Numbered from the stretch's first letter, positions 35,151-47,456 are shown. The stretch is DNA of 64,000 bases from Batillaria attramentaria (GCA_018292915.2 JACVVK020000014.1:1758501-1822500); one strand, 5' to 3'. Translations and numbers: made by a program. The notes: generated by a model from the sequence alone, not told the origin.

Positions 35151-35567
35151 TCATTGGTGGGAGCGTAGCACTGGATGATGTTCAGCTTGATGTCTTTTTT
35201 TCTTGGTGATGAATTTGGCTGTGATGATGCGGGAGTTGACAGGTTCCCAGCCGATGAGTGCCCGCTGTGCCTCCGGTGCCAGCATCAGGGCCACGCCCTC
35301 AGTGTGGGGGGCTCCATCCTCTGTGTGCCCAGAGTACAGCAGTTGCTCTCCCGATGAAAATCTCAGCTGTCCTGTCTGTAGCCACCTTGTCTCACTCAGT
35401 CCCAGTACTCCTATCTTGTAGTTCTTCATCTCTCTTGCTACTTGTATGGTCCTTCCTACTTCATACATTGTCCTGATGTTCCATGTGGCTACTCTCGTTG
35501 TTGTCCTGGGTGTTAGAAGGGGGGTCGGCCTTGCAGCTTCCTTTCGGCTTTCACTGCAATGCGTCAT
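35151..35567 (-). pseudogene. LINE endonuclease N-terminus, separated by a one-base frame break
   Basis: A 138-codon frame starting at 35567. The first 115 or so residues are real endonuclease (TRVATWNIRTMY, LGLSETRW, SRIITAKF). The frame then shifts at an AAGAAAAAAAGAC run near 35192-35203 (T-run on the plus strand), and the last 16 residues are out of frame. One base less would join it to the downstream frame. This is either a true inactivating indel or a homopolymer sequencing error. Confidence 0.88.
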
Positions 35568-35857
35568 AGGTCTCCGGGATGGAGACCCTTCCTCGCCCAG
35601 GTGAATGTCTCGGATTGTTGCTGTCGATGCTTCAGTAACTTAGTGTTTTTTACAGGTAGGGCTGTTAACCCTACGCAAACCCGTTTAGCCTCTTGGAGAG
35701 GTGGTCCACATTCGTCTGACCTCTACCCTTCGACCTGTCCAGCTTGGGTGACCCTGCCAGGAGCATGTGCTCCTGCTGGCATAGTTCTCTGGGTCATTGA
35801 GGTACACAAGCCACTACCCCACGACAAGGGTTGGACCATGTAGGGACGCTGCAACAA

Positions 35858-36727
35858 AGCGCATCAGAAAGTTGACAGTACTAACCAGAAATCTGTCCTT
35901 AGACAGCATTCTTTTTTCCATTCAAAGTAACTCCAAAACCTTCAACAACCATCCGGTTCAGTTCGAAAGTGCTCGGCAGGTGCCATGTTTGTTTTCACAT
36001 GTCAGAGTGGCGTCCACTGAAAGAACCAACCAACCAAACAAAACAAAAACAAAGTACGATAATGTCCGCGGTAAGGTTCTTGCAGATCTGCCAGTAACAA
36101 TTTTCTGTCGACCTGTGCAAGGCAGCCATGTCACGGTAGGGACTATTAGTTGTCTAGTCACACCATTGTTTCCAACACAAAAATGTAGCCTACCCAACCG
36201 ACACACGGTCAAAAACTGTGCCATCCTATAGCGCACCAAACACATCTCTTGAATCTAGGAATCTTACTGGAGCCCGGCAACAGGCAGATGAATTGGACTA
36301 CCTGTTCCCAACGTTTTCAGCTATGTCTGCCTCTTGTTCTCCTTCCTCTTCTTGTGGAGTGCTTTCGGCCTCTTTTCCTCCATCAAAACGAACAAGAGAG
36401 ATAATCGTGCAACTTCGGTGTTAATAAAACGAGAAAAAGAGTTATCCCTCTCGTTTATTTCTGCAGCTCTCACGGCATTTTCTGTTTGTTTTGTTTTGTT
36501 TTGCCTTTGGGTTTCCCCCTTCAGTTTTTTTCCCCCAGGGATGAACGTGTAAACAAACCGTCGTTTGGACACCATTTTACTCTTATCTGTCTCTGTATTG
36601 TTCCTGTCCTCGGAGGCAAATTTCCCTACAGGTCTCTCAGTGGCCGCCCGTCGCTGGATTTCTATGGGTCCTTTACAGCAGCAACGGTTACAGACCGGTA
36701 TTACAGACCGGTATTAGCTTCCGGGTC
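35858..36727. other. Non-coding stretch
   Basis: No supported gene. Short overlapping frames on both strands show no known domain. The block ACCGGTATTACAGACCGG is a short local duplication at about 36695-36715. Confidence 0.4.
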
Positions 36728-36868
36728 ATGTAGTAAGAACTATGCTAAATATAGTAGAAAATCTTTGCCCCTTTAAAAAAAATGTGTGCAGAGTAAAAAA
36801 AAAAAAAGGCAATCTGGTGCTTTTTGTTGGCTTTGTGAACAAGTTTCATGCCAGGTAATAGTAAAATT
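36728..36868. repeat. Dispersed repeat F, copy 2
   Basis: Shares ordered blocks with 11920-12062 (GTAGTAAGAACT, GCAGAGTAAA, GGCAATCTGG, TTGTTGGCTTTGTGAAC, GGTAATAGTAAAA) in the same orientation. Confidence 0.7.
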
Positions 36869-37450
36869 AGGGGAAAATGAGGCTGGCTTGTGGACTATTT
36901 GTATTCATGCGCGGCTGGCATAGGAGCCAGCAGACGACCGTGGAATGAGGGGGTATGTGGTCGCTGCCAACATTGCCAAAAAACGGAACATTGGAATTTG
37001 TTGAAATTTACACTACACGTGAGTGTATGGCTGCCTGATTTTGTGATTTTTGGGTGAATTTTAAAGCATTTCTAGGGTGTCATCTGCAACGTTATGTGTA
37101 AGAGGAGTATATATATAGCGTTTTCCTCTAAACTTGCATCTCTGGTACGTAGCCATCCGTCGTCCTGTAGCAGGTTCCTATTTACCGCGCGCAGCCACAG
37201 GCGCACACGTAGGACGCCATCGATTGGTCTCCTGGCCAACGCGGAGTGGTTTACGCACTTTGTGTGCGGGCGCTAGGTGTACCTTGCGTTCGGTTTAGCA
37301 GAAAAAAAAGGTTTTTTTCGGAGTTCTACTCGAAAACCTCTGTGATAGCTTCTCTTAAAGTATCATTTGGTAATGATGCATATCACATAATATTATGACC
37401 GGTTGTAATTCAGGAGACAGTTTCCGAAAGTACATCTTCGTAAAAGGGAG

Positions 37451-37632
37451 GGGAAGCTGGGATAGCCAAATAGCAGAGTGCTGGACTTTTAATGCTCGGG
37501 TCGTGAGTTCGAATCCCGGCTGGGGCCAGATATTTGTGCTGGCCTTTCTTCTCAGTGGCCCCCCGTGTTCGATACTTCTCATACCTGATGAAAAAGGACG
37601 TTAAACTTCAAAACACCCCACCCAACCACCCT
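37451..37632 (+). mobile_element. SINE family A, full-length diverged copy
   Basis: Head GGAAGCTGGGATAGCCAAAT, B-box GAGTTCGAATCCCGG, then GGACGTTAAAC and an ACCC-like tail. Flanks TAAAAGGGAG and TAAAAGGAG are an imperfect duplication. It is more diverged than most copies here. Confidence 0.85.
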
Positions 37633-38886
37633 CTTAAAAGGAGTTCACTTCAGTTTGGGACTCTACTGAAACCTTTTCATCACATTGGCATTCATTTTGG
37701 AAACCAGAGGTTGGATAGTGATAGAAAACAATGTGAGATGCCACCAACCGAAGTTCAGATTACAGATTCAAATATAACTGGAGTAAGCGAGTGACGCGAC
37801 AGTGACCTCCCTTGACTTGATGCCCTTTAAGACACGGGAGCATTTGCAAGAGATCATGCAGATTTGACCTTATTACAACGAGACCAACCAACTGTCAAAA
37901 CTTCAACCATTCACCCAACCTACTTGGATATTAAAGAACGCAAGCAAGGACTTCAGTCAACTGCAACCTGCGTGTCACCTACATGAGCCGATGCCATCTG
38001 GCGTACGCCGAAGCATCAACCGACGACGGGGCACACGGCCACCGCCACACAACGACGGCAACCGCCAGCACCAAAGCCGGCATGCTGACAGGGTTGCGGG
38101 ACTTGGCAAGCGGCCGGGAGTTGTGGGGATTGTGTCACTGTTTATACTCATCACGCGGCCTGCCAGCGTTCCATTTCATTCAGTTCCCGTCTCGGGAACT
38201 GTCTAGCACGTGGTTGTGTCTCTGTCACACTCGGTGTGTGTGTGTTTACTGGATACTGGATAACCTTTTCTGCTGAACTGGTAAGCTAAGCGATATAATT
38301 GTTTCTCTTCTTTAAATTTTTATTGGCGCGGCGGAGCTGTGGTCGAAGTATGTAAATTTCGGAGCACTGATCAGTTATGTGTCGGTAAAAAAAGGGCAGA
38401 GGGGGGAGTTCGATGTTCATTAGCACGCCTATGCTGATGGGTAAATGGGTCCATTCCTATTTCTGAGTGGTCCAAGTCCCAAATAGAAAAATTTAGTACG
38501 TAAACAGAGGGTCTTATGAACTTATGACCTTAGGTCCTAGAGAGACTTAAAACGTTTAAGTCCGAGACTGGTGTAATACCTTGATATCGCCTAGTCTAGG
38601 AGTAACGTCCTAGTCTCTCTCAATGCATACGCAACCAGGAATGCAGCATAGCGACAATTGTTTGGGGGGGTTTTGTTGTTTGTTTTGTTTGTTTGTTTGT
38701 TTGTTTGTTTGTTTTTTTCGCGCCAGATTGTGCCTGCAAAGCGTAACATAGGTAAAGTAAACAATATGTCTCACCAGAAAATCAAACAAAACCTTTTCTT
38801 CACAAATACACATGAACGGAATACTGCACACGTTCTTAATATTAAAATGCAGACTCCAGTAATTTCGCCTGATAATTTCTTCAGAG
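37633..38886. other. Non-coding stretch with a GC-rich block
   Basis: A block at about 37980-38280 is richer in GC than its flanks, and CTG|GTAAGC at 38278-38285 looks like a splice donor, so an untranslated first exon is possible but unsupported. A TTTG repeat lies at 38676-38717. Confidence 0.35.
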
Positions 38887-39039
38887 GGTGGGTAGGTGTG
38901 TGTTTGAGGAGTTAACGTCCTTCTCCACCATATATGGATGACATCAAAGACGGGGCAACGAAAAAAGGCCGGTACACATATTTGGCCCCAGTCGGGATTC
39001 GAACTCACTACCCGAGCATCGGCTGTCACGGCTTCCCTG
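38887..39039 (-). mobile_element. SINE family A, diverged copy
   Basis: Minus-strand B-box GAGTTCGAATCCCGAC and body intact; the head is shortened to GGGAAGCCGTGACAGCCG. Flanks TAATTTCTTCAGAG and TAATTCTTGCAGAG are an imperfect duplication. Confidence 0.83.
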
Positions 39040-39821
39040 TAATTCTTGCAGAGCCTAGTGTCGACAGTTAAACTTTATTAAAAACAACAGCAACAAAACA
39101 ATATGCGTCATGCCAAAAAGATTACTTGAAAATCCAAGAAGACCACCCCCCCCCCCCCCCAAAAAAAAAAACAAACGAAAAAAAAAAAACAAACAAACAA
39201 AAAACCCAAACAAGCAAACAAAACAAACAAAAAAAACCCCCAAAACCCAGTAATAACAACAACAAAACCTCCAAAACCAAACGAGCACACACCAATAAAA
39301 TGAAATATTATTTGCAATGAATAGAAATTAGCACGAAGGTGCAGCGTAGGTTTATATTACCCCGTAGATCAGTTTGCATCAGTTGCCCATCGTTACATTT
39401 TTGTTTTGTTTTTTTCACGTAGTGCAGACACACTTAACCGTGAATTAGTCTCTGTGGCTTGCGCGGCGTTAAGCCTCCAAAACTCACTCACTCACTCTGC
39501 AATGAATAGACAAACAAAAAAGTACATATACACAATTCCGCATTAGGAGAGCCAAAGGAGAAGGGTCTGTTCAGAATTTGACGCCTTCTTGTCTTGCAGC
39601 CCTAATCGTTGTGCGGGTTTCCACTCTACTCTAACAAATTCAGATACATTATTGATCGCACACAGCAAATGCCTGGGGCGGAAAAACACGTGTTGTGGGA
39701 GGTTACAAGTGAAATACGAACAAAAGTCTAGTGCAGTGTGTTACAGCTAGTGCAGCGAATTCAGGTCTGCTTGTTCTCTTTCCAAAAGGTTTCCAATACG
39801 TGGGACCACAGTGATAATAAT
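39040..39821. other. Non-coding stretch, A/C-rich
   Basis: C-run and A-rich simple sequence at 39145-39280. GTGCAGCGTAGGTTTATA(T/C)TACCCCGTA at about 39340-39367 resembles 28798-28840, so a further diverged repeat pair exists. No gene. Confidence 0.5.
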
Positions 39822-39934
39822 GGGGTGGGTGGGTGTTTGGGAGTTTAACGTCCTTTTCCACCACATAAGTTTGATATCAAAGACGGGGCAGCGAGGAAAA
39901 GGCCAGCACAAATATTTGGCCCCAACCGGGATTC
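39822..39934 (-). mobile_element. SINE family A, 5'-truncated copy
   Basis: Only the part after the B-box is present. The perfect 11-bp duplication GTGATAATAAT at 39811-39821 and 39935-39945 shows insertion in truncated form. Confidence 0.88.
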
Positions 39935-40280
39935 GTGATAATAATAGACCAACATTAGACTCACCCAGAGATAGAATATGAAGAAAGGCGGTCTGTGGTC
40001 TAGTGGTGTTGTAGAGATCGCGAAAAGCCACTGCATTTCGATGGAAATGTCTAGACCATCCCAGAAAATGCTGGTGCAGTAACGTCAGTAGATTACGTAA
40101 CCTTGGAAAGATTCCGTACTGACTTGCCAGTAAGTTAAGGAATGTTCTAGATCTCTGACCTGTTAGTATATGAGCAGCCCTGCACAGCGTTCTGGGTTTT
40201 TCTTCTTTCATGAGTTTGTTCTCCACGCATCTTCTGTTAATAAAGTATTGGAGTTCTATCCTGTTGTATCCCGTGTCTTC

Positions 40281-40490
40281 TCTGCGAGTGCACCGAGAGT
40301 GACATAGCGTTAAGTGCGACAGGTCAGGTTCGAGTCCCATTTGGGGCAAAGATTTTTTCCCCCTCCCTCTCGCATGTGGCACCGTCGACTCGGGCCGATC
40401 GTTGATGGTTCTCTCCGGGTACTCCGGCTTCCTCCCCCTCTGTTTTAGAAATGTTCAGCCCCAGAACTTTGAAATAAATGCAAATCTAAA
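40281..40490 (+). mobile_element. SINE-like fragment, family D
   Basis: B-box-like CAGGTTCGAGTCCCA, then GGTTCTCTCCGGGTACTCCG (shared in form with family B) and an end TTTGAAATAAATGCAAATC. The head is incomplete. Confidence 0.55.
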
Positions 40491-40817
40491 TTCAGAAACT
40501 TACATTGCTGCGCTAATTTTAACCCTTCGCAACACGTGCTTGTAATGTGTTCATGTCCAGTGTGTGTGAGAATGCGTATGATTCACGTGAGCGTGTGTGT
40601 TGGGTTCAGTTTGCGGCGCTTTGAGCCAGTTAATGACACTGGGTTAAGCTCTACACAAAACACAGTTATTAGCATTATTATTATCATTATCATTTATTTT
40701 TTTATATGGGCTTTTTCGCTTTGTTCTGTGGTCGGTTGGTTTGTTGTTTGTATGACAATTTTTGGCTGTGTGTCCCATACCTGTATGTTTCTATTGCCAT
40801 GCACTGAATGCGTTGAG

Positions 40818-40894
<77 letters not shown>

Positions 40895-41410
40895 AAACCT
40901 TGCTGGGGTTTTGTTGTTGTTGTTGTTGTTGTTGTTTTTTGCTGGCACACATGACATCATTGTTTGCACAGTGTATTTGTTCACACCCATTCCTTCCTCG
41001 GTCGAACCCGTTGAATTTCCCTCAAATTGTTTCAGTCTAGAGTTTATCCCGAACAGTTACATGCTCTCTGGTGCACATGGCGGTGTAGGGACGGCACGCT
41101 TGAGTTGTGTTTGTTGTGATTCCATCGTTGCTGCTCTGCTGATTTCTGGCTGCCGCTAATGCAGTATATTATTCATATTATTCTTCAAATATTGCATTTT
41201 TATTTTTGCCAAAAAGTGTTGGTTTTTTTATTCGTTGTTGGTTTTGAGGGAGCAAAATTACGAAACAAGCTGCAATACACTCGCAATTAAATGGAAAAAA
41301 GGAAAAATGAGGGGGTTAAATGTGTGTATGCAATATTTTACTTGTTGTCTCCTGTGGTGATGTTTGTTTTGTGTTGTGCTCTCTCTCTGTCTGTCTCTCT
41401 CTCTCTCTCT
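40491..41410. repeat. AT-rich stretch with (AC)n at about 40823-40890
   Basis: A 207-codon plus-strand frame crosses the AC and GTT tracts and is a repeat artefact. No other feature seen. Confidence 0.7.
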
Positions 41411-41429
41411 CACACACACCACACACACA

Positions 41430-41465
<36 letters not shown>

Positions 41466-41511
41466 CACACACACGCACGCACACACACACACGCACACAC
41501 ACACGCACGCA

Positions 41512-41577
<66 letters not shown>
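41411..41577. repeat. Compound (AC)n/(ACGC)n microsatellite
   Basis: AC and ACGC segments alternate over about 165 bp, with (CT)n just before (41380-41410). Confidence 0.93.
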
Positions 41578-41826
41578 CAAAACGGTTCATCAGAACATTG
41601 GTGACAGTCGAGGTTCACAATATTACTTCACGACAAAGGATGCCATCTAGAATAGAAACAAAAACAAATTATTTCCAAATAACTCATCTAACGGAACGAG
41701 GTTGACAGCTGCCTCTCAAAAGCCACACTTCAAATGGAAAACAAGTCTCCAGCGGTAACGTGAATGTAAATTAGTTTACCTTCCTTCTGTCTGTCCCACG
41801 GTGAATGCAGCTCATTTCGGTTGTTC

Positions 41827-41857
<31 letters not shown>

Positions 41858-42516
41858 CGGGCGGGCTGATAATGATGACGATGATGCATTTTGTATGTTT
41901 ATTACTGTAGCAAGGACAGATCGTAAGAGAGACCTGTGTGTCTGTTATCTCATCCTTGAAAGATACAAGTTTCAGTCAGTCAGTCTCTGTCAGTCAGCCT
42001 GTCTCTGTCTCTCTGTCTGTCTCTGTCTGTCTGCCTCTCTCTCTCTCTCTCTCTGTCATTTCGTGGTATCCTGTCCTCTACCGTGCTCTGGAAAAATTGC
42101 TTAAGCACCATGGATTTAATAACCACATAGTCCCTTTTTTCAGACAGCGGTAGTTCTTCCTGTTCACTTTGTTTTGCGGTTGATTTGACTTTTTGTCTTG
42201 TTAATGACTGTAGCGCATCGCGGCCTTGTTCATTAAGCCGGGTTTTGACAGGTCTTGTTTTGCACTAACTCGCGTGGTAGTTGAGTCTCGGTCATGCGTG
42301 AACGCCAAGCGTTATGGTGGAACAAGCAACACTGTGCGGACATCTGACACTGTCTTTTTGTGCTCCAAGTCTGTCGGGCTGGTTGTTGGAAAGAGAACCC
42401 GTTTTGTTAGCAGGCTGTGAGTGTGAGCAGGCCGAGTGCTATCAGCTTCCTGTTCGAATACTGTGACGGCGTAGTGGGTCTGTCCATCTTGTGCGGTAGC
42501 ATGAAAGGAATGGTGA

Positions 42517-42574
<58 letters not shown>

Positions 42575-43200
42575 CTTTATTTTCCAACGGAAGTGGTTTA
42601 ACCAAACAATGATTAAATTAAGAGAGAGAGAGTTGCACACACATAAACCTCTCTATGCAACTTTCTTTTTTTTTTAAATTGCATTTCTTTACAAACTATT
42701 GCACCGTACCTGGCACACACTGAACATGACTAAAACTTTCCTCCAGGTACTAACAGCATCTACTGCCTAACAACGAGATAAACTGTTAATTAATAACTAC
42801 TGACGACTCACCTACATCATTCATTTTCATGGCCAGTATGGAAACAGATTACCTTGTTTTTCGGGGGGGGGGGGGGGGGGGTAAACGTTTCTTTGCGTGA
42901 GGCAATAATACGTTACTGCCCATTGCGCTCGCCAAGAAATTACATCGTTGACACGTGACCTCTCCCCGGCAAATTTCACGCAGTTCCGTGCAGAGCTGGA
43001 CATTTTTCCCTATCTAGGGACGGATTTGCAGACTGTATCGAGGGATTGTGTAATTTCGCGTCCGGGCATTTTTCTCCCTAATCTAGAAACGTCGTAATGC
43101 GAAATGTTACCGGTTCAAACCATCGTGATTCGTGTTTTGGTAGTGCTTAACATCGTACCACTCACACAGCTGGACAATTACAGCTTCTTTTTTAAAACTA
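41578..43200. other. Non-coding stretch with simple repeats
   Basis: (CT)n lies at 41828-41852 and 42000-42056, (AC)n at 42520-42571 and a G-run at 42865-42881. No gene is supported. Confidence 0.5.
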
Positions 43201-43487
43201 CTTTATTATCCCTTTGGGGAAATTCGGGCTGCTTCCCCCGGGGGGAAGCGCGTCGCCGCGGTGCAGCGCCACCCAATACCTATCCTTTTTTTAAATACAA
43301 TTTTTGCTGGGGGAGGAAAGCCGGATTACCCGGAGAGAAACCCCCGATGAGCAGCCCGGTAGCCAGGAAAAACCGGTATGACATATCACAAGCTCAACCT
43401 GGGCTCGAACCCACGCTTCATCGCCATGACATTAATTCAGTGACGCAGCGGCTAAATCCGACGCACTACCTATTAGACCACCGCTTA
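43201..43487 (-). mobile_element. SINE family B copy
   Basis: Minus-strand head AAGCGGTGGTCTAATAGGTA, B-box-like GGGTTCGAGCCCAGG, body and TATCC-type end. A short deletion near 43435 removes part of the segment after the head. Confidence 0.85.
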
Positions 43488-44549
43488 TTCTGATTTTTTT
43501 TTTAATTCAGTGACAATACCACAATCCCAAGACATAAGAAATGAAATGGAGGATATACACTTGAAAGGAGGTGTACCTGAAGAAGTAGATTTGTATCATA
43601 TATATATATTTGTCTGTATGCAAGTTTGCATGACATGTAAGACTGCACACGCCCCCACAAATACTCACACACCCACATCCACACGCACAAAGGAAAAGAA
43701 AAAAAAAGTTGGGGTAGAGAGGGCAGTAGAGCCTATAGCAACTTCTCTGAGATTAGAAAGTGCAGGACCGAGGTAGGCAATGTTCTAAGAAAATAGTCGC
43801 AAAAAAAGGGGACCATTGTGTACAGAATAAGTCTAGACTGCCGTTGGTCATGTGAACATATTTTTTCAATAGTATAACGCTGTTTTACAATCAGTGTGAA
43901 AGTTAAAATACTTGGTATGGTTTCTCCTAATCGGTAGTTACAGTTTCTTAAAGGTTGGCACTGGGCCAACAGAAAGCCAGACTCGAAGACTCAGATGATT
44001 TTATTGCACAGACATTTGTCCATCGCAATGGAGACTCGAAGTGAAAAGTGAGACTTCGTCTGTGTATAGACATGTATAGAGAGGTATTAAACAAAGGCAC
44101 CTTCGGAAATTTGCGAGGCTATGTCACTTCTCACTTAAAACGCCTCCTTAAATAACGCTATGCTGTCCAAATGAGCAAGTTCACTCCTTCGTGCAAGCAA
44201 CTTGAAAACGTTATAGGGTAGTTTAGCAGACGGGCTGAGTAAGTCAGTATTTGAAACTGCGTAATTTACTGGGAAGTGCAGAATCCCGATTTTTGAATTT
44301 GACATTACAACTTTAAAGTTCGTCACCTACATCAGTATTTTTTTTTTTTTTTTTGTGCAAAAATACTTGTATCCCATTGTTGGATAACTTGTTAAGGGGT
44401 CATATGGAGGCTTATGGAGAGCTCAGAGTTGTGTTATTTGAAATTGAAACAGCGACCTGGTTCATAGGGTAGCAAAGGATGTAAGCAGCTGCAAGAACCA
44501 GCTTCCTATCTCTCCATATAATTATGTCTCTTGTCTGTGTTGCGGACCT
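43488..44549. other. Non-coding stretch
   Basis: No gene or named repeat seen. A short T-run lies at 44338-44354. Confidence 0.4.
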
Positions 44550-44550
44550 G

Positions 44551-44828
44551 GGCCCGTATGTAGAACTCGAGAGTAATTGAACCCACGGCTACGGGCCTAA
44601 CCCAGACTAGGACAAAAGGAACCCCAAAACAAAATTAAATACAAAAAGGAAGCGAAGAAAGAAAGACAAAAATCGTTCTATAACGGCATAGGCACCTTGC
44701 TGGAGTGGACCCGCTTTTTGATTTAAAACAAAAAAACAACAGAAAATTTAACCCTAGTGCTAGTTTAGTTCGAGGTTAGACTCTAACCCGGGGCTAAACT
44801 CCCTAACCCCGACTTTTACACGCGGGCC
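44551..44828. mobile_element. MITE-like element H, copy 1
   Basis: The left end is GGGCCCGTATGTA and the right end read inward is GGGCCCGCGTGTA. The inside shares blocks with 48926-49208 in inverted orientation (for example GGCTACGGGCCTAACCCAGA and GGCACCTTGCTGG). No coding capacity. I found no clear target-site duplication. Confidence 0.75.
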
Positions 44829-44995
44829 CTGACTGAGTAGAAGAGCTTTGCGAGGTTCATTCTCGCAGCCATTAAGATATATAGACCGTTTCAAGCTTTT
44901 ACGAACGCAACTATTTATTTATTTATTTATTTATTTAGTACATGTATACCCAAATAATTACCTGTAGCCGAACCAGTGTTTAAAACAACACCTCT

Positions 44996-45098
44996 GTGAG
45001 AGCCATGTACCTGTGCTGGCGTTTTCCCCGGTGTTCCGTCTTGGATTTCGCCCGTATGGTAGTGGAAAAGGACGTTAAAGCCCCAGAAACCCAACCCA
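44996..45098 (+). mobile_element. SINE family A, degraded fragment
   Basis: Retains CTGTGCTGGCGTTTTCCCCG, GTGGAAAAGGACGTTAAAGC and CCCAGAAACCCAACCC; the head is lost. Confidence 0.7.
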
Positions 45099-45766
45099 AA
45101 TCGTCGATATTTGAAAATAAATGGCATTTTCGTGAGTCATTCCCATCGCAAACCCATCTCTCTACTACAAAATACAGTATATGTAGAGATTGTGGTAGGG
45201 AGATGGGATTTGCAATGGGTTTGACGTGAAATAGTATTTTATTTTCAAATCGACAGTCTACGAGTTCTTGTGGTAACCAACAAATTGTATTAAACAACAA
45301 AACGTGACAAACCCGACGAAACACCCTTTTCACAAATAATCTGTTTCCCCCGCCTCCCGTATCACACCCTCTGTGTTCTCCACATAAAGCCAGGGTTCCG
45401 GAGTGGCGTGCACCAGTGTGAAACCAATTCATTTTTGTTCAGTTTCAGCACCAGGGTTGACAAAAAAAAAAACCACCCAATACACTTTGTAAGTCTAGTT
45501 CCCCGGGGCCCCTGAGGTGTGCTTACCGTGTCGCTCTGTCATATCAAAGGGCTGGTTAATTCATCCGCAGCCTTTCAAAGGGCTAATGACAACATCCCGT
45601 GCCTCCCAACAGCTAGAGGTGGAAAGTCGGGTAGCTGCTGCGGCTGGGGTGTCGCGCGGGGAGGGTGGTGGGCTTGGTGGGGGGTTGGGACCAGAAACCA
45701 CGCAATTTGCACACATTGTTGATTTCCCCTGGGGTGTGGGGCGGCGGGGGGTTGGGGGTAGGGGAG

Positions 45767-45803
<37 letters not shown>

Positions 45804-46066
45804 ATGCAAACTAGAACGAAAGACACCATACATAGGAAAGGTGATAAAACAAATGGAAAAGTTAGAAAGTCGTCTTTTTCTTTAGCCGGAATTTTATTTA
45901 GTAGTTGGTATTATCATTTGTTGTTGTATTTTAATAGCGTTCTTGGCCAGTGGGGGTGGGGGGGGGGGGAGAGGGGTTGTGTGGATGGAATTTGGGGAGA
46001 GGTACAGCACAAATTTGATAAACGTGGATTATAACCTCACCCCTTCCCAGTTCCCACAGACTTTAG

Positions 46067-46138
<72 letters not shown>

Positions 46139-46659
46139 CGCCTCTCTCCCCTCTCTGTTGACTCTTCTTTCATTTCTTTCTCACGCCTCTCTCGATCAGC
46201 TTGATCATCACAATACATATATATGCACGCACACGAGAGAGAGAGAGAGAGAGAGAGAGAGTGTCTCACCGGCAGCATGCAAGAACGGCATTATGTGCAG
46301 AAACACAGACGAAAATGTGCAACATGCACATTCCATCGAAGGCCCCACTTTTCTCGCTGCACAAATACAGCAGCAACCATTCTCTCGCTTTGAAGCTCAA
46401 GTGGATTAATTTTCCCTTCCGTGATACGACGAATCGTGGTACACACCAAGACGAGGTATGCGCAATGCTCGGGGGCGGCCACGAGGCTATTACACTGAAA
46501 TATAAAAGGAAAAAAGAAGCGAATAATTATGTATATTACGACAGTTAAACACCCCAAACCACAACAGTAACCCTTAACCCTCAACTCGTTTCATTGTGTT
46601 TTTGCCAATCTTCTTTTGACCTGAAGGTGATGCCTTGTTGAGGCTATTTTGCGCATGCG
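45099..46659. repeat. Non-coding stretch with several simple repeats
   Basis: (CT)n lies at 45769-45801, a G-run at 45953-45970, (GT)n at 46068-46137 and (GA)n at 46234-46261. An inverted pair of GTAGAGA-GGTTTGC-type blocks near 45135-45225 (CCCATCGCAAACCCATCTCTCTACTA against GGGAGATGGGATTTGCAATGG) could form a hairpin. Confidence 0.6.
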
Positions 46660-46860
46660 CACACCTGCCCAGAACTGCCTCGTTTTGGCTATTTCGCATA
46701 CCTTGCCTTGTACCTCATTAAGTCGAATCACTCATCACGTACCCAGAACTGCCTGGTATCAGTTTTGTGCAGTCTTCCGCACGCGCACGCCTTGACGTAC
46801 CTCGACGTGGCCCGTACCTCGTCACGTCGTATCACTCGCCACCTACCCAGAACTCCAGAG
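46660..46860. repeat. Degenerate tandem duplication, CpG-rich
   Basis: Phrases CCCAGAACT(GCCTCG/GCCTGG/CC), CGTACCTC or TGTACCTC, and CGTATCACTC or CGAATCACTC recur two to three times in the same order. GCGCATGCGCAC and GCACGCGCACGCC flank the units. Confidence 0.6.
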
Positions 46861-47199
46861 AACATAAAATTAGATTAATTGCTGGCGCGGGTAGCTGTGG
46901 GGTGTCGAGTCAGTGTTGCGTGACGATGCGTGACCGCGGCCTGTAAGTGACAGGGGCAAGTCTTTCTCTGTGTGTGCGTGCCGCGCCAGTCTTTGTCAGT
47001 CCCGTGTCCGTGGGAACACGGAAGCTGTGCCAGTGAAAGTGGTGCTGGGTCGATGACTGAATTAAGTGACTGAGTGGTTGGATGATTAGCTGACTGATTT
47101 GTGATAATTTTACTGATGCATGAATGGAAAGGTTGGATGGACGAAACCGGCGGAGAGAGGGAGGGAGGGATCTCTTGCTGGATTGCGCGTACTACAGTA

Positions 47200-47377
47200 C
47201 CGGCTACCACCACTGCTGCTGCTATTGCTTTTACTACTGCTACTACTACTTCAAGTTTTACTGTCATTGCTACTACTACTATTGGTACTACCATTACTAC
47301 TTCTACTACCAGTACTGTCATTACTACTCATTATGATAATGGTTAATAGTGGGACTAGTGCAGGCATGTATAAGAGA

Positions 47378-47455
<78 letters not shown>
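47200..47455. repeat. (TAC/TGC)n trinucleotide region and (AC)n
   Basis: Interrupted ACT/GCT trinucleotides lie at about 47205-47330, then (AC)n at 47380-47455. Long leucine-rich or valine-rich ORFs here are repeat artefacts. Confidence 0.85.

Positions 47456-47456
<1 letters not shown>

Larger units (their letters stand above)
32553..35845 (-). mobile_element. Near full-length non-LTR retrotransposon (LINE), APE-endonuclease type
   Basis: A 3.3-kb element encodes an endonuclease plus reverse transcriptase on the minus strand. A perfect 12-bp duplication, ACGCTGCAACAA, lies at 32541-32552 and 35846-35857. The 3' end is a short TAAG repeat, and the reverse transcriptase stop codon TAA sits inside it, so there is almost no 3' UTR. 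About 280 bp precede the first ATG as 5' UTR. The protein resembles proteins often labelled craniofacial development protein 2-like / RTE-type; the exact clade is uncertain. One frame break is present (see the coding entries). Confidence 0.93.

Noticed and set aside
37983..38276. 97-codon ORF followed by a donor-like GTAAGC
   Set aside because: It could be an untranslated first exon, but nothing else supports it.
39747..40382. 211-codon minus-strand ORF
   Set aside because: It spans a truncated SINE A copy and a SINE D fragment, with no recognised domain between them.
40536..41159. 207-codon plus-strand ORF
   Set aside because: It runs through (AC)n and GTT repeats and shows no domain or splice framework.
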